From Hominifimenecus microfluidus (GTDB lineage: Bacteria; Bacillota; Clostridia; Lachnospirales; Lachnospiraceae), in assembly GCA_020687485.1 (NCBI GenBank), contig JAJEQR010000011.1:1-64000 (forward strand): a DNA stretch of 64,000 bases, written 5' to 3'. Positions 40,501 through 49,755 of this stretch are shown in pieces. Numbering within the stretch: the stretch's first letter is position 1; every line of letters starts with the position of its first letter. The notes under the pieces were generated by a model. That model was not told the DNA's origin. It saw nothing but the letters and a program-made list of their open reading frames with translations, and did not search any database. The translations under genes were made by a program, and so were the position numbers.

Positions 40501-43500
40501 GCTGGACAGCCTCCAGAGCCTCCACATTTCTGCGGGCGGTTTCTTTCTGATTATCAGGGGCCACTTCCAAGAATGCTTTTGCCATCCGCAGCTTGTGGCG
40601 CACTTTCCCGGAAAGGTACTCATCCGCCGTGACAAATGGATAGCGGTCCAGATCCGCCAAAGAAGGCAGGATGTCCTCCGGGTTCTCCGCACAGCGAATA
40701 TCCCGGTAGATAACTCCGGCAAGCTCCCTTTCCAGTTCCTCCGGGGATTTGCCCGACAGCTCTGCCATATATTCTATATCCACACGGGCTTTTTCCGAAA
40801 TGGACACCGCCAATGCTTCACTGGCCGTATCCACGCTGGTGACAGCCACATGGGGACGGATGGTGCGCTTGGAGAACATATCGGCTTTTCTTTTTAGGCT
40901 GCCCTGCTCATCCAGCACCTCCAGAGAGCACAAGAGGCAGTAGCTGGAGTCCTCCGAAAAGGCCAGCTTGTTGCCGCGGCTGTTCAGCAGCCCATATTTG
41001 GCGGTAAAGCTGTCATAAAGGGCATTGAGCTTTTGCTGCTCGGCTGCAATCTCCTCATCCGGGTAGCCTTCGGTCTGGTACTCAATGAGCCTGCGGACAC
41101 ATTCCCGCAGCTCGATCATGCCCCGGATGCGGTTTTCCGCCGTGACGGAGACTTCTACCGGGTGCATGAGGCTGTTTTCCCGGTAGTACACCTGCCCATC
41201 CACCACCGTATAGCTGAAATTCTTCACAGTGGGGTCGGCGGGGATGGAGCGATCTTCCTCCTCGTCCAGCTCCTCCAGCTCGTAGGGCTTGATTTCCGCC
41301 TGCAAAAACTGGATGGCATTGGCAAGCTGCTCGGACAAATCTTCCCCCTCGCGGGCTTTGCAGGCGCTGTCCGGCCCGAACCGGGTGGATTCCATCACCA
41401 TGTCGCCCAGAATCATCTCCGGGTGCTGCACGAAATAGCGGTTCATACGGATTCCGTTTTCATCCGTGTCCAAATGCACCCAATCCTGGTCTAAATCGGT
41501 GATGTGGTCGCGCTTTTGCAGGAAGATGACGTCGCTGGTCACTTCCGTTCCGGCGTTCCGCTTGAAGGTGTTGTCCGGCAGGCGGATGGCCCCGATCAGG
41601 TCGGCGCGCTGTGCCAGGTACTTTCGGACGCTGGAGTTTTCCTTGTCCAGAGTGCCTTTGCTGGTAATGAACGCCACAATACCGCCGGGCCGCACCTTGT
41701 CCAGCGTCTTTCCGAAGAAATAGTCGTGGATCAGCCAGTGGTGCTTGTCGTACCGTTTATCCAGCACTTTGAAATCCCCAAAGGGGACGTTGCCCACGGC
41801 TACATCAAAAAAGCTGTCGGGCATTTGCACAGTTTCAAAGCCGTTTACGGAAATGTTGGCATTCTGGTAAAGCTGGCCCGCAATCCGCCCGGAAATGGAA
41901 TCCAGCTCTACGCCATAGGCTTTGCTGCCCGCCAAATCTGTGGGGAGCAAGCCAAGGAAATTACCGGTGCCGCAGGATGGCTCCAAAATGTTCCCTTGGG
42001 TAAAGCCCATCTGAGCGAGGGCCTTATAGATTCCCCGGATGACCACAGGCGGCGTGTAAAAGGAGGTGAGGGAGCTGGCCCTGGCCGCTGCGTATTCCTC
42101 CGAATCCAGCAGAGATTTCAGTTCCTCATAATGGGGGCTGGTTTGTTCAAAGCAGTTTGCAAGGCCGCCCCAGCCCACATAGCGGGACAGGATTTCCTGT
42201 TCTTCGGGCGTGGCCAGCCGTTCCTCAGCTTCGATCTGCTTCAAGGTGCGGATGGCGGCAGCATTGGCCGCGTATTTCTCGCTGGGGGTGCCGTGGCCCA
42301 GGGCGTCATCGGTGATGTGGAAATCATGGTGCTGATCCCTGGGGACCTCCGGGTGCAGGGTTGTGAAAGTAATGCGCTCACGGCGGGGGTGCTTCGGCGG
42401 CAGTGGGAGTGCTTCTTCTTTTTTAGGCTGTAAATCGGCCTGCTCTGGGCTGGCTGGCTGTTCCTCTGCGGCAGGGGCTTGTTTTGCCTGCTCAATGGCT
42501 CGTTCATCAGGGAAGTTCCCGTAAACCCGCAGCCATCTGTTCTCCTGAAGGTCATAGATACCCGCGCCATCATAGGCAAAGCCATCCTCGCCCTCCATAG
42601 TGCCGGCCACATATTTCTGCGCAGCTTGTTCGGCCTCCGCCAGCGTTTGGTAATCCAGCCGTTCATCAAAGCCATTTTCAAAGTGGTGGTACACCACCAC
42701 TTCGTAAGGCGGCTCCATGCGCTGGGCATAGCGGTCGATGTCCTCCATGGTGAGCCATTCCGGTTTTTCCGGCAGGGCGTCATAGAGTTCCCGCATTTTG
42801 GCGATTTGCTCTCGCACGTTCCCAGCCCACAGGTGCTTTTCTGCCCGCCCGCCAGCGCCCAAGAAATAGTCGCAGTCGGCTTTCAAGCGGCTTAAAAGCA
42901 TATAATCATTTTGTGGTGGTGTACTTTGCTGCAACAAGGGAAGGATGTCTTGGTACTTGGGATATTGTGCGAGGAAGTCCAGAACGCCCCCGTCACCGTC
43001 CCCAATATCCTGGCGCTCGGTGTAGGTGGTGCCATCTGGCATGACCACGGTAAATTTCACCTTGTCATACCCCAGGAACCGAGCATCTTCTGGGTCATCG
43101 GATTCGTACCACGCCTGCCAAGTGCCGTATTTTTCAAGAGCAGCTTTTGCACCGGCCACCTGCTCCTCATCCGCCTGTTTCATCAGGGTGTCAAATTCAC
43201 GGATACCGTAGCGTTTTCCATCTTCAAACACGGGGCTTTCGCTCCACTCGCAGAAGATGTATGGCTCTATGTCGGGAGGGTATTTTCCATTGAAATAGTC
43301 CTGGTCCACAGAGGTGAGTTGGTCAAAGTCCAGTTCGGCCAGCTCATTTTGGATGAGTTCATCCAGGCTCTCATACTGCCTGCGCTCCAAAAACTGCCCG
43401 TCCAGATAACGCTCAATGCGGTAATGGACCAAGTCGGCATTGACCTGGATGGGAATTTCCTCATCCGTAACAGTGGTGTAGGCAATGCCCACCTTTTCCA

Positions 43501-46500
43501 GATCACTGAAATCGGCTGGGCTGCCATACTCGGCCTCGCAGAAATCGTTGATAAATTCTTTGGCAATCTCCAGTGAAGCAGGTTCCGGCTCCTCGGACAA
43601 AAACTCGCGCTCAATGAAGTCGGCAACATCCTGGCTGTTACCTTTGCCGCCATGGGCACGGTAATCCATCAAACCTTCTTCGACCACTTCGCTGGATACC
43701 GCATATCCGGCCTCCTCCAGATAACCGGCGATTTCTTCTATCTGCGCCTGTTCCGGGGTAAGGGCCGGGGGCAGCTCCGCGATCTGCTCCATACAGAGGG
43801 TGATGTCCACCGCGATTTCTTCTTCCAGGTCCGCATGGTCCAGGAAGGATTGAAGCAGTCTGCGGATTTCCTCTCTCTGAACGGGGTCATGGAGCTGCCG
43901 GGCGATATTTTCCACCGCCTGGGCGTCATCCTCACCATAACCCATGCGGGAACCATCAAACTCTCCCACAAAACGCAGCACCTGGGCGGCCAGCTTCGGG
44001 TAGGGGTCTACCGGTTCTTCTTTTTGGGGTGGTTCCTGCGCCCTGGGCGGCACGGTGAACACCGGCGCGTCCTGGGTGGCGGAAATGGTCATTTCCGAAG
44101 TGTCAGCAATCCGCTGGATTTCCTCCCGCACTGCCTGGGGCATTTCCTCCTCGTAGAAGGTCACCGTGCGGTCTGGGGCGATGTGGGCAACCGTTTTGTA
44201 GTCACCGTGTTCCTCCTCCAGCCGGTTCCACACCGTGACGCCGTTTCCCAAATAGCCGTAGCCCAGGTCGTAGGCTTTGGCTTGCGGCATGGTGGGAACC
44301 ACAGGCTCCTTGTGCTCTGCAAAGAGCGTGAAGGTTCCCTGCCGGAAGGCAGTGAGGTTTTCAAACGCCTGCTGGCGCAGGGCGTACATCCTGTCATCCT
44401 GCGGGGTGGCCTCCCAAATGGGGACCATCATCTGATAGATTTCTTCCACACGGGCCGGGTCGTCAAGCTGCGGCTCGATGAGCTTCACCGCGTCCCAATA
44501 GTCAAAGCCAAAGGGATAGGGGTGGGGCTGCTCCTGGGGTACGTTTTCAAAGAAAGTGCGGATATTCCGGGCAAGCTGGTGCTTCTCATACTGCGGCATG
44601 GCGGCGCGGTCCTCATCGGTGAGGAACCGCCCCTGGGCGATCATGGCGCTGACGCGCTTTTCCACGGCGTTCCATTTCAGCTCCACCTTGGCGTAGGGGG
44701 CGGTGATACTGCCGTGGCTGAAAGAAACGCCTTTACTGAGCTGGTAGGTCACATCGTCATTCCCACTGGAATGGCCGCTGTACTCGCCGTGGTAGTGCTT
44801 TAAGAAATTCTCCCGTTCCTTGCGCTCTGTGTGGTTGCGATAGAAAGAATACACGGCCAGCCGGTAATCGGTGCTGCGTTTTCCACCCCGGAGAAGGTTG
44901 TCGATCTCGTCCCCGGAGATGAAAAAACGCCGCTGGGGGGCGTACCCTTCGGCGGCGGTAAAGTGCAGCGGTTCCCGCTGCAGGTCGGAAAGCTGCTCCA
45001 GCAATTTTTGCGGACGGTGGAAATGGAATCGCAGCAGTTCCCGGTTCTCTCTGTATGCCTGGACAAACTGCTCCAGCTCATCCCGCAGGTTCTGCAGCCC
45101 CTCCGGATGGCCTAACAAATCGCTTATGGCGGCGCTTTCATCTGGAAACCCATGATTTTTACCGTAAATGGTATTCACCGTGGGAAGATAGCCCGCGTCG
45201 GCAGTGCCTTCTGCAAAATCCTGCCGGAGATACCATAGCTGCGCGGCCCGTTGCTGGCGCTCATACTCATCCACCCGGTCAAGCTCGCTCTGGGGCATAT
45301 ATCGGCCCAAGTCCAGCAGTTCCCGGATACGGGCCGCCGCCTGTTCCCAGGGGATGAGGGTGGCGCTGGAACGCTGGGCGCTTTCGCCCTGGGCAATGCG
45401 GATTCCCTCGGCGTTGTACCAGATGGCATACTGTCGGCCATCCAGATAAAAGCCAGCGCCGTTCTCTCCATAGTGCTCTGCCAGGAACCTGGCATTGTCC
45501 GGCTTATCCTTTTTGAAATAGGCGCAGATGATGAGGCGGCTGTTCTGGTCGTTAGCACCAATGCACAGCGCCTCGTCGATTACCTGCTGAGGCAGAGCCG
45601 GGTGAGGGAAAATGGATGGTTTGGCCGTACCCTCGGCCTGGGTTGGCTGCTGAAACGCCGCAAAATCAAAAAGGGACATCTGCTGGCTCTCTTGGGTAGG
45701 GAGCTGCGGGATGTCCGTCTGAATGAAGTATTCTTTTTTGTCAATAAGCTGGGCGGTCCAGCCTGCCACCACTTCCCAGGAAAATACAGATTCCCTGGTG
45801 CGGGATGGGTAAGAGCCTTCCCACATGAGCAGGCCATTCTCCTGGGGCTTATATCCCAGGCGCTGCCCGTCAGCGATGATTTCGGTGTACCGGTCCTGAT
45901 AGGCAGATCTCAGATATTCCGCCCGTTCCTGAACGTCGCTGTGAACCGAGAAGAAAAGCTCAATCTGATTTTTCTTATATTTCAGGTCATCATCCTTGTT
46001 GGCGATGATGGCCATGATCTGCTTTTCATCCAAAAGCGCAGGGAGCTGTTCGCCACCTGCGCTTTCTTCCGGTTCTTCAATTAGCTGTAAATCAGTTCCG
46101 CCAGCACCGTTTCCTCCGCTGCGTTCTGCAGGTTGTTCATCATCTGCACCCATTTCATCTGGTCGCTGGCTTTCAGTTCCTCCGTCACGCCCTGAGCCTT
46201 GGCCATCTGCGCCACGATTTCCTCCATCCGGCGCTGGGCCGTCTGCTGGATCTCCGCCAGATGGCCGTTCAGCTTGCCGCAGGTCAACAGATTCGTGTAC
46301 GTCACCCTGCGGTGCTCCTTGAGGAACTTCTTCCGAAGCAATGCGTATTTCCCATGGGGAACCGGCTCCTCCTGGGGCGGCAGAAGGTTCGGCAGATTGT
46401 AGTCGCCCTGCCTGGTGTAAGTGATCTCGGTCATATTCAAAACTCCTTTCCGGCTGTGTGTTTTCCTGTTCAGTTACAGCATACTGGTTTTTCTGCTGAG

Positions 46501-47281
46501 GTTCAAATGTGCGATTTTCTTTTTGGGGCTGTCTTTTCAGGGCAAGGACCGTGCGGGAAATGGCGGAAAGGCACATCTGGGAGATGTCCCCGGTGGCCAC
46601 GCCCAAAGCGTTCAGGGTCTGTGGAGTGTTGAAATTCAGCACATCCCGAAAATCCTCATCCTCAAAGTAATCAGACGGGTCGAGGCCGCAGCGCACCAGC
46701 AGCATATATCCAATGCTGTTTTGCACCGCCCTGCGGTATTCCACCTCCAGGTTCAGCTCATCCAGTTCTTCCAGAAAGCTGCCTTCCGTAAGGGTTTTCA
46801 ATTCAGAAAGATAGTCGGGCATATTGTCCTCTACGGCGTTCTTTGCCGCAGAGAGCAGGGCTTCGCCCAAATCCTCCTTATGCTCCAGCTCCCCAAAGCT
46901 GTTTTCCAGCGTTTCAATGATGTCCGGCGCGTATTCCTCCCGCACCGTCCAAAGGGGGACGGGCCGTGGGAACCGGGCCTCATGGGTATCGGAAATGTCA
47001 AAGTAGTATTTCAGCCGGGACTTGCCATTGTGTTCCCCGTCAAAAACGGCAATGCCGTTTGCGCCCCGGTTTACCCAGCGCCCAAATTGCCGGTTCCATC
47101 GCTCGATCTCCAGGACGGCGGTGGCGTCTGGGCGCTGGGCGTAGACAAGCAGTTGTTCATAGAATGAAAGCCGGTAGTTGCGGCAGGCAGAAGCCAGAAA
47201 CGCCCGCCACTGGTCGGGAGCTGTCACGCTGCGCTGCGTTTCCTGGTACAGCTCCGTCAAGGCTTTATATCGTATCGCCAT
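37520..47281 (-). CDS. Giant N6-adenine methylase-like/SNF2-type helicase fusion protein
   Basis: 3,253 residues, by far the largest gene. Residues 1-270 resemble an ArdC-type N-terminal module (SFYEQLLVYAQRPDATAVLE). Residues about 283-400 are low-complexity, Gly/Pro/Glu/Gln-rich, exactly where tnpV is encoded in another frame. The middle has several polyvalent repeat-like segments. A methylase-like part begins near 1,690 (RYVGWGGLANCFEQ): motif I ILEPSCGTGNF (about 1,769) and NVPFGDF (about 1,832, instead of NPPY). A superfamily 2 helicase follows: HEVGAGKTYE (about 2,455), DESHYF (about 2,617), and QRLGRIVRQGN (about 2,947). Such proteins are thought to protect or process element DNA in the new host. 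Confidence 0.85.
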   Translation of the reverse strand: MAIRYKALTELYQETQRSVTAPDQWRAFLASACRNYRLSFYEQLLVYAQRPDATAVLEIERWNRQFGRWVNRGANGIAVFDGEHNGKSRLKYYFDISDTHEARFPRPVPLWTVREEYAPDIIETLENSFGELEHKEDLGEALLSAAKNAVEDNMPDYLSELKTLTEGSFLEELDELNLEVEYRRAVQNSIGYMLLVRCGLDPSDYFEDEDFRDVLNFNTPQTLNALGVATGDISQMCLSAISRTVLALKRQPQKENRTFEPQQKNQYAVTEQENTQPERSFEYDRDHLHQAGRLQSAEPSAAPGGAGSPWEIRIASEEVPQGAPQGDVHESVDLRQAERPSGGDPADGPAPDGGNRGADGQGSGRDGGTESQRPDEMGADDEQPAERSGGNGAGGTDLQLIEEPEESAGGEQLPALLDEKQIMAIIANKDDDLKYKKNQIELFFSVHSDVQERAEYLRSAYQDRYTEIIADGQRLGYKPQENGLLMWEGSYPSRTRESVFSWEVVAGWTAQLIDKKEYFIQTDIPQLPTQESQQMSLFDFAAFQQPTQAEGTAKPSIFPHPALPQQVIDEALCIGANDQNSRLIICAYFKKDKPDNARFLAEHYGENGAGFYLDGRQYAIWYNAEGIRIAQGESAQRSSATLIPWEQAAARIRELLDLGRYMPQSELDRVDEYERQQRAAQLWYLRQDFAEGTADAGYLPTVNTIYGKNHGFPDESAAISDLLGHPEGLQNLRDELEQFVQAYRENRELLRFHFHRPQKLLEQLSDLQREPLHFTAAEGYAPQRRFFISGDEIDNLLRGGKRSTDYRLAVYSFYRNHTERKERENFLKHYHGEYSGHSSGNDDVTYQLSKGVSFSHGSITAPYAKVELKWNAVEKRVSAMIAQGRFLTDEDRAAMPQYEKHQLARNIRTFFENVPQEQPHPYPFGFDYWDAVKLIEPQLDDPARVEEIYQMMVPIWEATPQDDRMYALRQQAFENLTAFRQGTFTLFAEHKEPVVPTMPQAKAYDLGYGYLGNGVTVWNRLEEEHGDYKTVAHIAPDRTVTFYEEEMPQAVREEIQRIADTSEMTISATQDAPVFTVPPRAQEPPQKEEPVDPYPKLAAQVLRFVGEFDGSRMGYGEDDAQAVENIARQLHDPVQREEIRRLLQSFLDHADLEEEIAVDITLCMEQIAELPPALTPEQAQIEEIAGYLEEAGYAVSSEVVEEGLMDYRAHGGKGNSQDVADFIEREFLSEEPEPASLEIAKEFINDFCEAEYGSPADFSDLEKVGIAYTTVTDEEIPIQVNADLVHYRIERYLDGQFLERRQYESLDELIQNELAELDFDQLTSVDQDYFNGKYPPDIEPYIFCEWSESPVFEDGKRYGIREFDTLMKQADEEQVAGAKAALEKYGTWQAWYESDDPEDARFLGYDKVKFTVVMPDGTTYTERQDIGDGDGGVLDFLAQYPKYQDILPLLQQSTPPQNDYMLLSRLKADCDYFLGAGGRAEKHLWAGNVREQIAKMRELYDALPEKPEWLTMEDIDRYAQRMEPPYEVVVYHHFENGFDERLDYQTLAEAEQAAQKYVAGTMEGEDGFAYDGAGIYDLQENRWLRVYGNFPDERAIEQAKQAPAAEEQPASPEQADLQPKKEEALPLPPKHPRRERITFTTLHPEVPRDQHHDFHITDDALGHGTPSEKYAANAAAIRTLKQIEAEERLATPEEQEILSRYVGWGGLANCFEQTSPHYEELKSLLDSEEYAAARASSLTSFYTPPVVIRGIYKALAQMGFTQGNILEPSCGTGNFLGLLPTDLAGSKAYGVELDSISGRIAGQLYQNANISVNGFETVQMPDSFFDVAVGNVPFGDFKVLDKRYDKHHWLIHDYFFGKTLDKVRPGGIVAFITSKGTLDKENSSVRKYLAQRADLIGAIRLPDNTFKRNAGTEVTSDVIFLQKRDHITDLDQDWVHLDTDENGIRMNRYFVQHPEMILGDMVMESTRFGPDSACKAREGEDLSEQLANAIQFLQAEIKPYELEELDEEEDRSIPADPTVKNFSYTVVDGQVYYRENSLMHPVEVSVTAENRIRGMIELRECVRRLIEYQTEGYPDEEIAAEQQKLNALYDSFTAKYGLLNSRGNKLAFSEDSSYCLLCSLEVLDEQGSLKRKADMFSKRTIRPHVAVTSVDTASEALAVSISEKARVDIEYMAELSGKSPEELERELAGVIYRDIRCAENPEDILPSLADLDRYPFVTADEYLSGKVRHKLRMAKAFLEVAPDNQKETARRNVEALEAVQPQDLGAGEIGVRIGANWVPIEVYQQFMVELLTPNYYVRDRIKILRSEATGQWSIREKNADRSNVKANTTYGTKRMSAYHILEQTLNQRDVRVFDYIEDENGKKKPVLNKKETAIAQDRQELIKQKFAEWIWKNIDRRELLCRIYNETFNGVRPREYDGRHIRFEGMNPEISLRPHQINAIAHILYGGNTLLAHEVGAGKTYEMVAAAMEMKRLGLCTKSLIVVPNHITEQWAAEWLQLYPSANILVATKKDFETQNRKKFCSRIATGDYDAIIIGHSQFEKIPMSVERQQAILERQIEEILEGIEQAKAQKAERYTVKQMERTRKSLETRLAKLNDQSRKDDVVTFEQLGIDRLFIDESHYFKNLFLATKMRNVGGIAQTEAQKSSDLFMKTQYLDELTGGRGTIFATGTPISNSMVELYTIQRYLQYRLLQEMGLIHFDDWASNFGETVTAIELSPEGTGYRAKTRFAKFYNLPELMAAFKEVADIQTADMLKLPVPKADFHTEVIQPSELQKEMIKGLAERAEKIRGGGVDPHVDNMLRITNDGRKLALDMRLIQPLAPDDPNGKVAVCARNVFRIWEQTKEKRSAQLVFCDLSTPTTDGSFSVYDDLKKKLMDAGIPEEEIAFIHTADSEAKKKELFSKVRAGQVRVLLGSTAKMGAGTNVQDRLIALHDLDCPWRPSDLQQRLGRIVRQGNENEEVEIYRYVTEGTFDAYLYQLVENKQKFIAQIMTSKAPVRVADDVDETALSYSEIKALATGNPLIIEKCNLDMEVARLNMLKASHLNQVYALEELAYRKYPEEITRLTERIEGYEQDVALVADHPKTQEGFCGMEVDGKHYTEKEDAGKAIIDVCTRMTGSDAVLLGQYRGFSMVLAYDGMSNEYRITLKGTLSHTVTLGADVFGNITRLDNALENLPKALESEQAKLAETNAQLENARTELAAPFSREEELAEKTKRLKELNILLNMDEKDKTLMDDGPDEGEEVPARKSAELAR
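46081..46434 (-). CDS. tnpV: TnpV-family protein overprinted inside the giant gene
   Basis: A 117-residue protein in a different frame from the giant gene: MTEITYTRQGDYNLPNLLPP, KEHRRVTYTNLLTCGKLNGHL, VTEELKASDQMKWVQMMNN. It matches the TnpV family (named from Tn4451). It has its own Shine-Dalgarno site AAAGGAG eight bases before the ATG and its own TCGCAC-box promoter (46,478-46,515). The protein in the other frame over the same bases is low-complexity. Two good frames on one strand suggest that tnpV came first and the giant gene reads through it. Function of TnpV is unknown. Confidence 0.8.
   Translation of the reverse strand: MTEITYTRQGDYNLPNLLPPQEEPVPHGKYALLRKKFLKEHRRVTYTNLLTCGKLNGHLAEIQQTAQRRMEEIVAQMAKAQGVTEELKASDQMKWVQMMNNLQNAAEETVLAELIYS
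46478..46515 (-). promoter_or_regulatory. TCGCAC-box promoter of tnpV, inside the giant gene
   Basis: ATCGCACATTTG leads into -35 TTGAAC (46,506-46,501), a 17-bp spacer and -10 TATGCT (46,483-46,478). The start codon of tnpV is about 44 bp downstream of the -10. It lies entirely within codons of the giant gene. Confidence 0.6.
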
Positions 47282-47299
47282 CGGTTGCCCCTCCTTTTC

Positions 47300-47608
47300 T
47301 TATTCTTTTTTCGCAGCTTTCAGTTCTGCGCTGTAATCCTTATCCGGGTCATATTGATTGCACAGGGAGAGCAGTAACAGCCAGATGGTATTTCCGGCCT
47401 CCTTCGGGTACATCCGAAGCGCCACGCAGGGCGCATGGTCGCTGTCAACAAAGGGCCTCCCATAACGCATAAACTGGTCGATCAGCTTTTGAGCCATCTC
47501 CCTGTATTCTTCATAGGGATTCTGTTCCGCCTGCTGATGGAGAACTGTCATAAGCAAGTTGAACCAGTCCTCATGCGTATCCAGTTTTACGGGCGGTAAA
47601 GACGCCAT
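47300..47608 (-). CDS. Hypothetical protein, operon gene 7
   Basis: About 102 residues from the ATG at 47,608 (MASLPPVKLD), placed six bases after GAGGTG. It has DWFNLLMTVLHQQAEQNPYEEY and a C-terminal IWLLLLSLCNQYDPDKDY. It is soluble and helical with no recognised family. It ends 18 bp before the giant gene, so it is the last small gene of a seven-gene operon and probably cotranscribed with the giant. Confidence 0.6.
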   Translation of the reverse strand: MASLPPVKLDTHEDWFNLLMTVLHQQAEQNPYEEYREMAQKLIDQFMRYGRPFVDSDHAPCVALRMYPKEAGNTIWLLLLSLCNQYDPDKDYSAELKAAKKE

Positions 47609-47618
47609 TTTCATCACC

Positions 47619-48164
47619 TCATCTTTCCATGTCGGCGGCCTGCCGCTGCCGGGGAATGGAAAACCCGTAGACTTTGGCGATGTCGTCGCCCAGCCTGCGG
47701 GTCACTCTCGTAATATCGGCGCGGGTTGCAATGTCGCGATATAGTTTTTCTTTCAGCAGTTCGATTTGGGAAGGGCTGGCGCTGTCCTTGTAAACGCGGT
47801 AGAGGTAAAAGTTCGTGCCATCGTGATGGATAGCGTCGCACCGCAGATCGCCCAGCCGGTCCACATACCAGGTGGAATAATCCGTATTAGAATACAGGCA
47901 GTCCCGGATGTTGCCGCTGGGGATTTCCTTATATCCCATGCGCCGACCATTCCACAGGCCCAGGTCGCCTACGACTAAAATCGGTTGGGAGAGCTGCACA
48001 TTGAGGTTGGCGCGTTCATCATCCAGGTAATCCCCATTGATCTCATACATCAGGGAAATGCGCTCATCTTCGGATAAATCCGGGTAGTCCGCCTCCAGGT
48101 CATCCCTCCAATCCTCATAGTCCAGGCCATAATTGCTCCAGATAACGTGTCTTTCCTCCTTCAT
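47619..48164 (-). CDS. Hypothetical protein, operon gene 6
   Basis: A 181-residue acidic protein: WSNYGLDYEDWRDDLEADYP, then LVVGDLGLWNGRRMGYKEIP, DRLGDLRCDAIHHDGTNFYL and a helical tail. The middle looks like a mixed alpha/beta fold. Members of this family are widespread in Tn1549-type elements but uncharacterised. Its start overlaps the stop of the next gene upstream (ATGA). Confidence 0.6.
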   Translation of the reverse strand: MKEERHVIWSNYGLDYEDWRDDLEADYPDLSEDERISLMYEINGDYLDDERANLNVQLSQPILVVGDLGLWNGRRMGYKEIPSGNIRDCLYSNTDYSTWYVDRLGDLRCDAIHHDGTNFYLYRVYKDSASPSQIELLKEKLYRDIATRADITRVTRRLGDDIAKVYGFSIPRQRQAADMER

Positions 48165-49117
48165 CGGGCTTCACCCCGGTCTTTCTGCCTGGGCTTGATA
48201 GGCTGCCCCTGCTCGTCATAGTTTCTGGGATCGGCGGCGGGAGTCTGCCAGCCAAGCATGGAGCCGGCAAGCATGGCGGCCTCCTGTGCTTTGGTAACGC
48301 CATTCTTCACATTGCGGTCGTCTGCAAACTCTCGGTTCTGTTGAGCGTCAGGAGTTGAAAAATCATAGCAAGGGCTGTAGCCTTTTTCGCCCCTGGTCAG
48401 AAGAATCAGCTCCCCGGATGAGGGCAGTACACTAAAACACTGCACCGGCAGAGAAGAACGCAGCGGGATCACGCTCCCGTGAGTTTGCTCCAATCGCTCC
48501 GCAAATTCGCAGATATGATACAGGGCGCTGGAATACCCGCCGCTGGTTTCAAAATGGGTTTCGTCGATGACCCGGCAGGTGCGGTCGCGGGTTTCTCCGC
48601 CGCCAGTGAAAATGCGGATGTGGTCGCCGTCGGGAATGCGGAACAGCTCCTTGTAGCCGGGCGTGATAAACCGGATACCCTGTTTGGCCTTTTCCATGTG
48701 GTGTTCCAGGAATCGGGAAACGTAGGCGTAGAGGTAAAAGTTGTAGTCTCCATAATTGGGATTGCACCGGAGCATATAGGTGTGCTGCGGCGTCTGCACC
48801 TTAAAACCATACTCGGCGCAGTAGTTTCCCTCAAACTCAGCCTCCGGGTTCTGATAGCAAAACCTGGTCATGCTGTCACGGGTACAGAGCAGCCCATTCT
48901 TCTCCCGCAGAGTGTTGACCACCTCATCAAGCTCCGCCTTAAACTCGTCCGTCTTGTATTCCCTCCGATGGTCGAACCAGGAAGTGTAAAACTCTTTTCC
49001 AGCGCCAAAATCCCCGCGCAGATGGCCGATACAGCCGGTTTGCCCTTCAAGCTGGCTGCTCTGGTTGTACGCATACAGGCGATCCGCCGGGGTCATGCTG
49101 GTAATTGTCAGTTCCAT
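48161..49117 (-). CDS. Hypothetical protein, operon gene 5
   Basis: A 318-residue soluble protein that I do not recognise. It starts MELTITSMTPADRLYAYNQS and has a Cys-rich tract (GCIGHLRGDFGAGKEF), a strand-rich middle (YMLRCNPNYGDYNFYLYAYV), PDGDHIRIFTGGGETRDRTC, and a polar C-terminus. No membrane segments. The first bases overlap the stop of the upstream gene and the end overlaps the downstream start, so it is tightly coupled on both sides. Confidence 0.6.
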   Translation of the reverse strand: MELTITSMTPADRLYAYNQSSQLEGQTGCIGHLRGDFGAGKEFYTSWFDHRREYKTDEFKAELDEVVNTLREKNGLLCTRDSMTRFCYQNPEAEFEGNYCAEYGFKVQTPQHTYMLRCNPNYGDYNFYLYAYVSRFLEHHMEKAKQGIRFITPGYKELFRIPDGDHIRIFTGGGETRDRTCRVIDETHFETSGGYSSALYHICEFAERLEQTHGSVIPLRSSLPVQCFSVLPSSGELILLTRGEKGYSPCYDFSTPDAQQNREFADDRNVKNGVTKAQEAAMLAGSMLGWQTPAADPRNYDEQGQPIKPRQKDRGEAR

Positions 49118-49755
49118 TATCGCTCACGTCCTTTCTTTTTCGCTTGTCGTTTTTGCTCCGATATGGCTTTTTCCCTTGCCTGCCAATATTCGGGGTGGTG
49201 AATTTGCACGCTGCTATTGATAACAGCCTCATACGCACCGGGGGCAAAGCGCCCGTTCACCGGAGCCTGGATCATCTTTTTATCCATCAGCTCCCGGAGA
49301 GCCACCTGCGCGTCATTATCTTCCTCAAAGCAAAGATAACCGCTCGCTATAAAACCGCAGCCCATCGCTTCTTTTCGGAATACCTTTTCCGCCAGCTCCC
49401 GCCGCACCATAACGCCGCCATGCCCTGGGGTAGAAACGGAATAAACGCCGGGGCAGAGCGTTTCGCACTCCTGGACTTTGCCCCATGGGGAATAGGGCGG
49501 GGCCTCCGGCGCAATGGTGTTTTGCCGCTGTTCCTCCAGGCACTGCACCTCCTCCTGCGCCCGCGCCACCAAATCCTTCTGCGCGGAAAACAGGTCGCTG
49601 AAATAGTGGCCCCAATCGTAGTCCGTCCGGTTACTACATTTCCAGGTGACAAACTGCTGGGGCGCTGTCAAATGAACACCCAAGACAAATTCGCTGTCGC
49701 CCACATGACAGGAATCCGTAATGATATATCCGGCGTTTTCTCTGTAATCCATCAT
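49117..49755 (-). CDS. Hypothetical protein with a DUF7007-like segment, operon gene 4
   Basis: A 212-residue protein. The region about 88-150 (SPWGKVQECETLCPGVYSV, TPGHGGVMVRRELAEKVFRK) resembles DUF7007, a domain of mobile-element polyproteins. The N-terminal 60 residues contain SEFVLGVHLTAPQQFVTW. The basic C-terminus ends KKKGRER. The start overlaps the upstream stop in an ATGA arrangement. Assignment of the DUF is tentative. Confidence 0.55.
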   Translation of the reverse strand: MMDYRENAGYIITDSCHVGDSEFVLGVHLTAPQQFVTWKCSNRTDYDWGHYFSDLFSAQKDLVARAQEEVQCLEEQRQNTIAPEAPPYSPWGKVQECETLCPGVYSVSTPGHGGVMVRRELAEKVFRKEAMGCGFIASGYLCFEEDNDAQVALRELMDKKMIQAPVNGRFAPGAYEAVINSSVQIHHPEYWQAREKAISEQKRQAKKKGRER

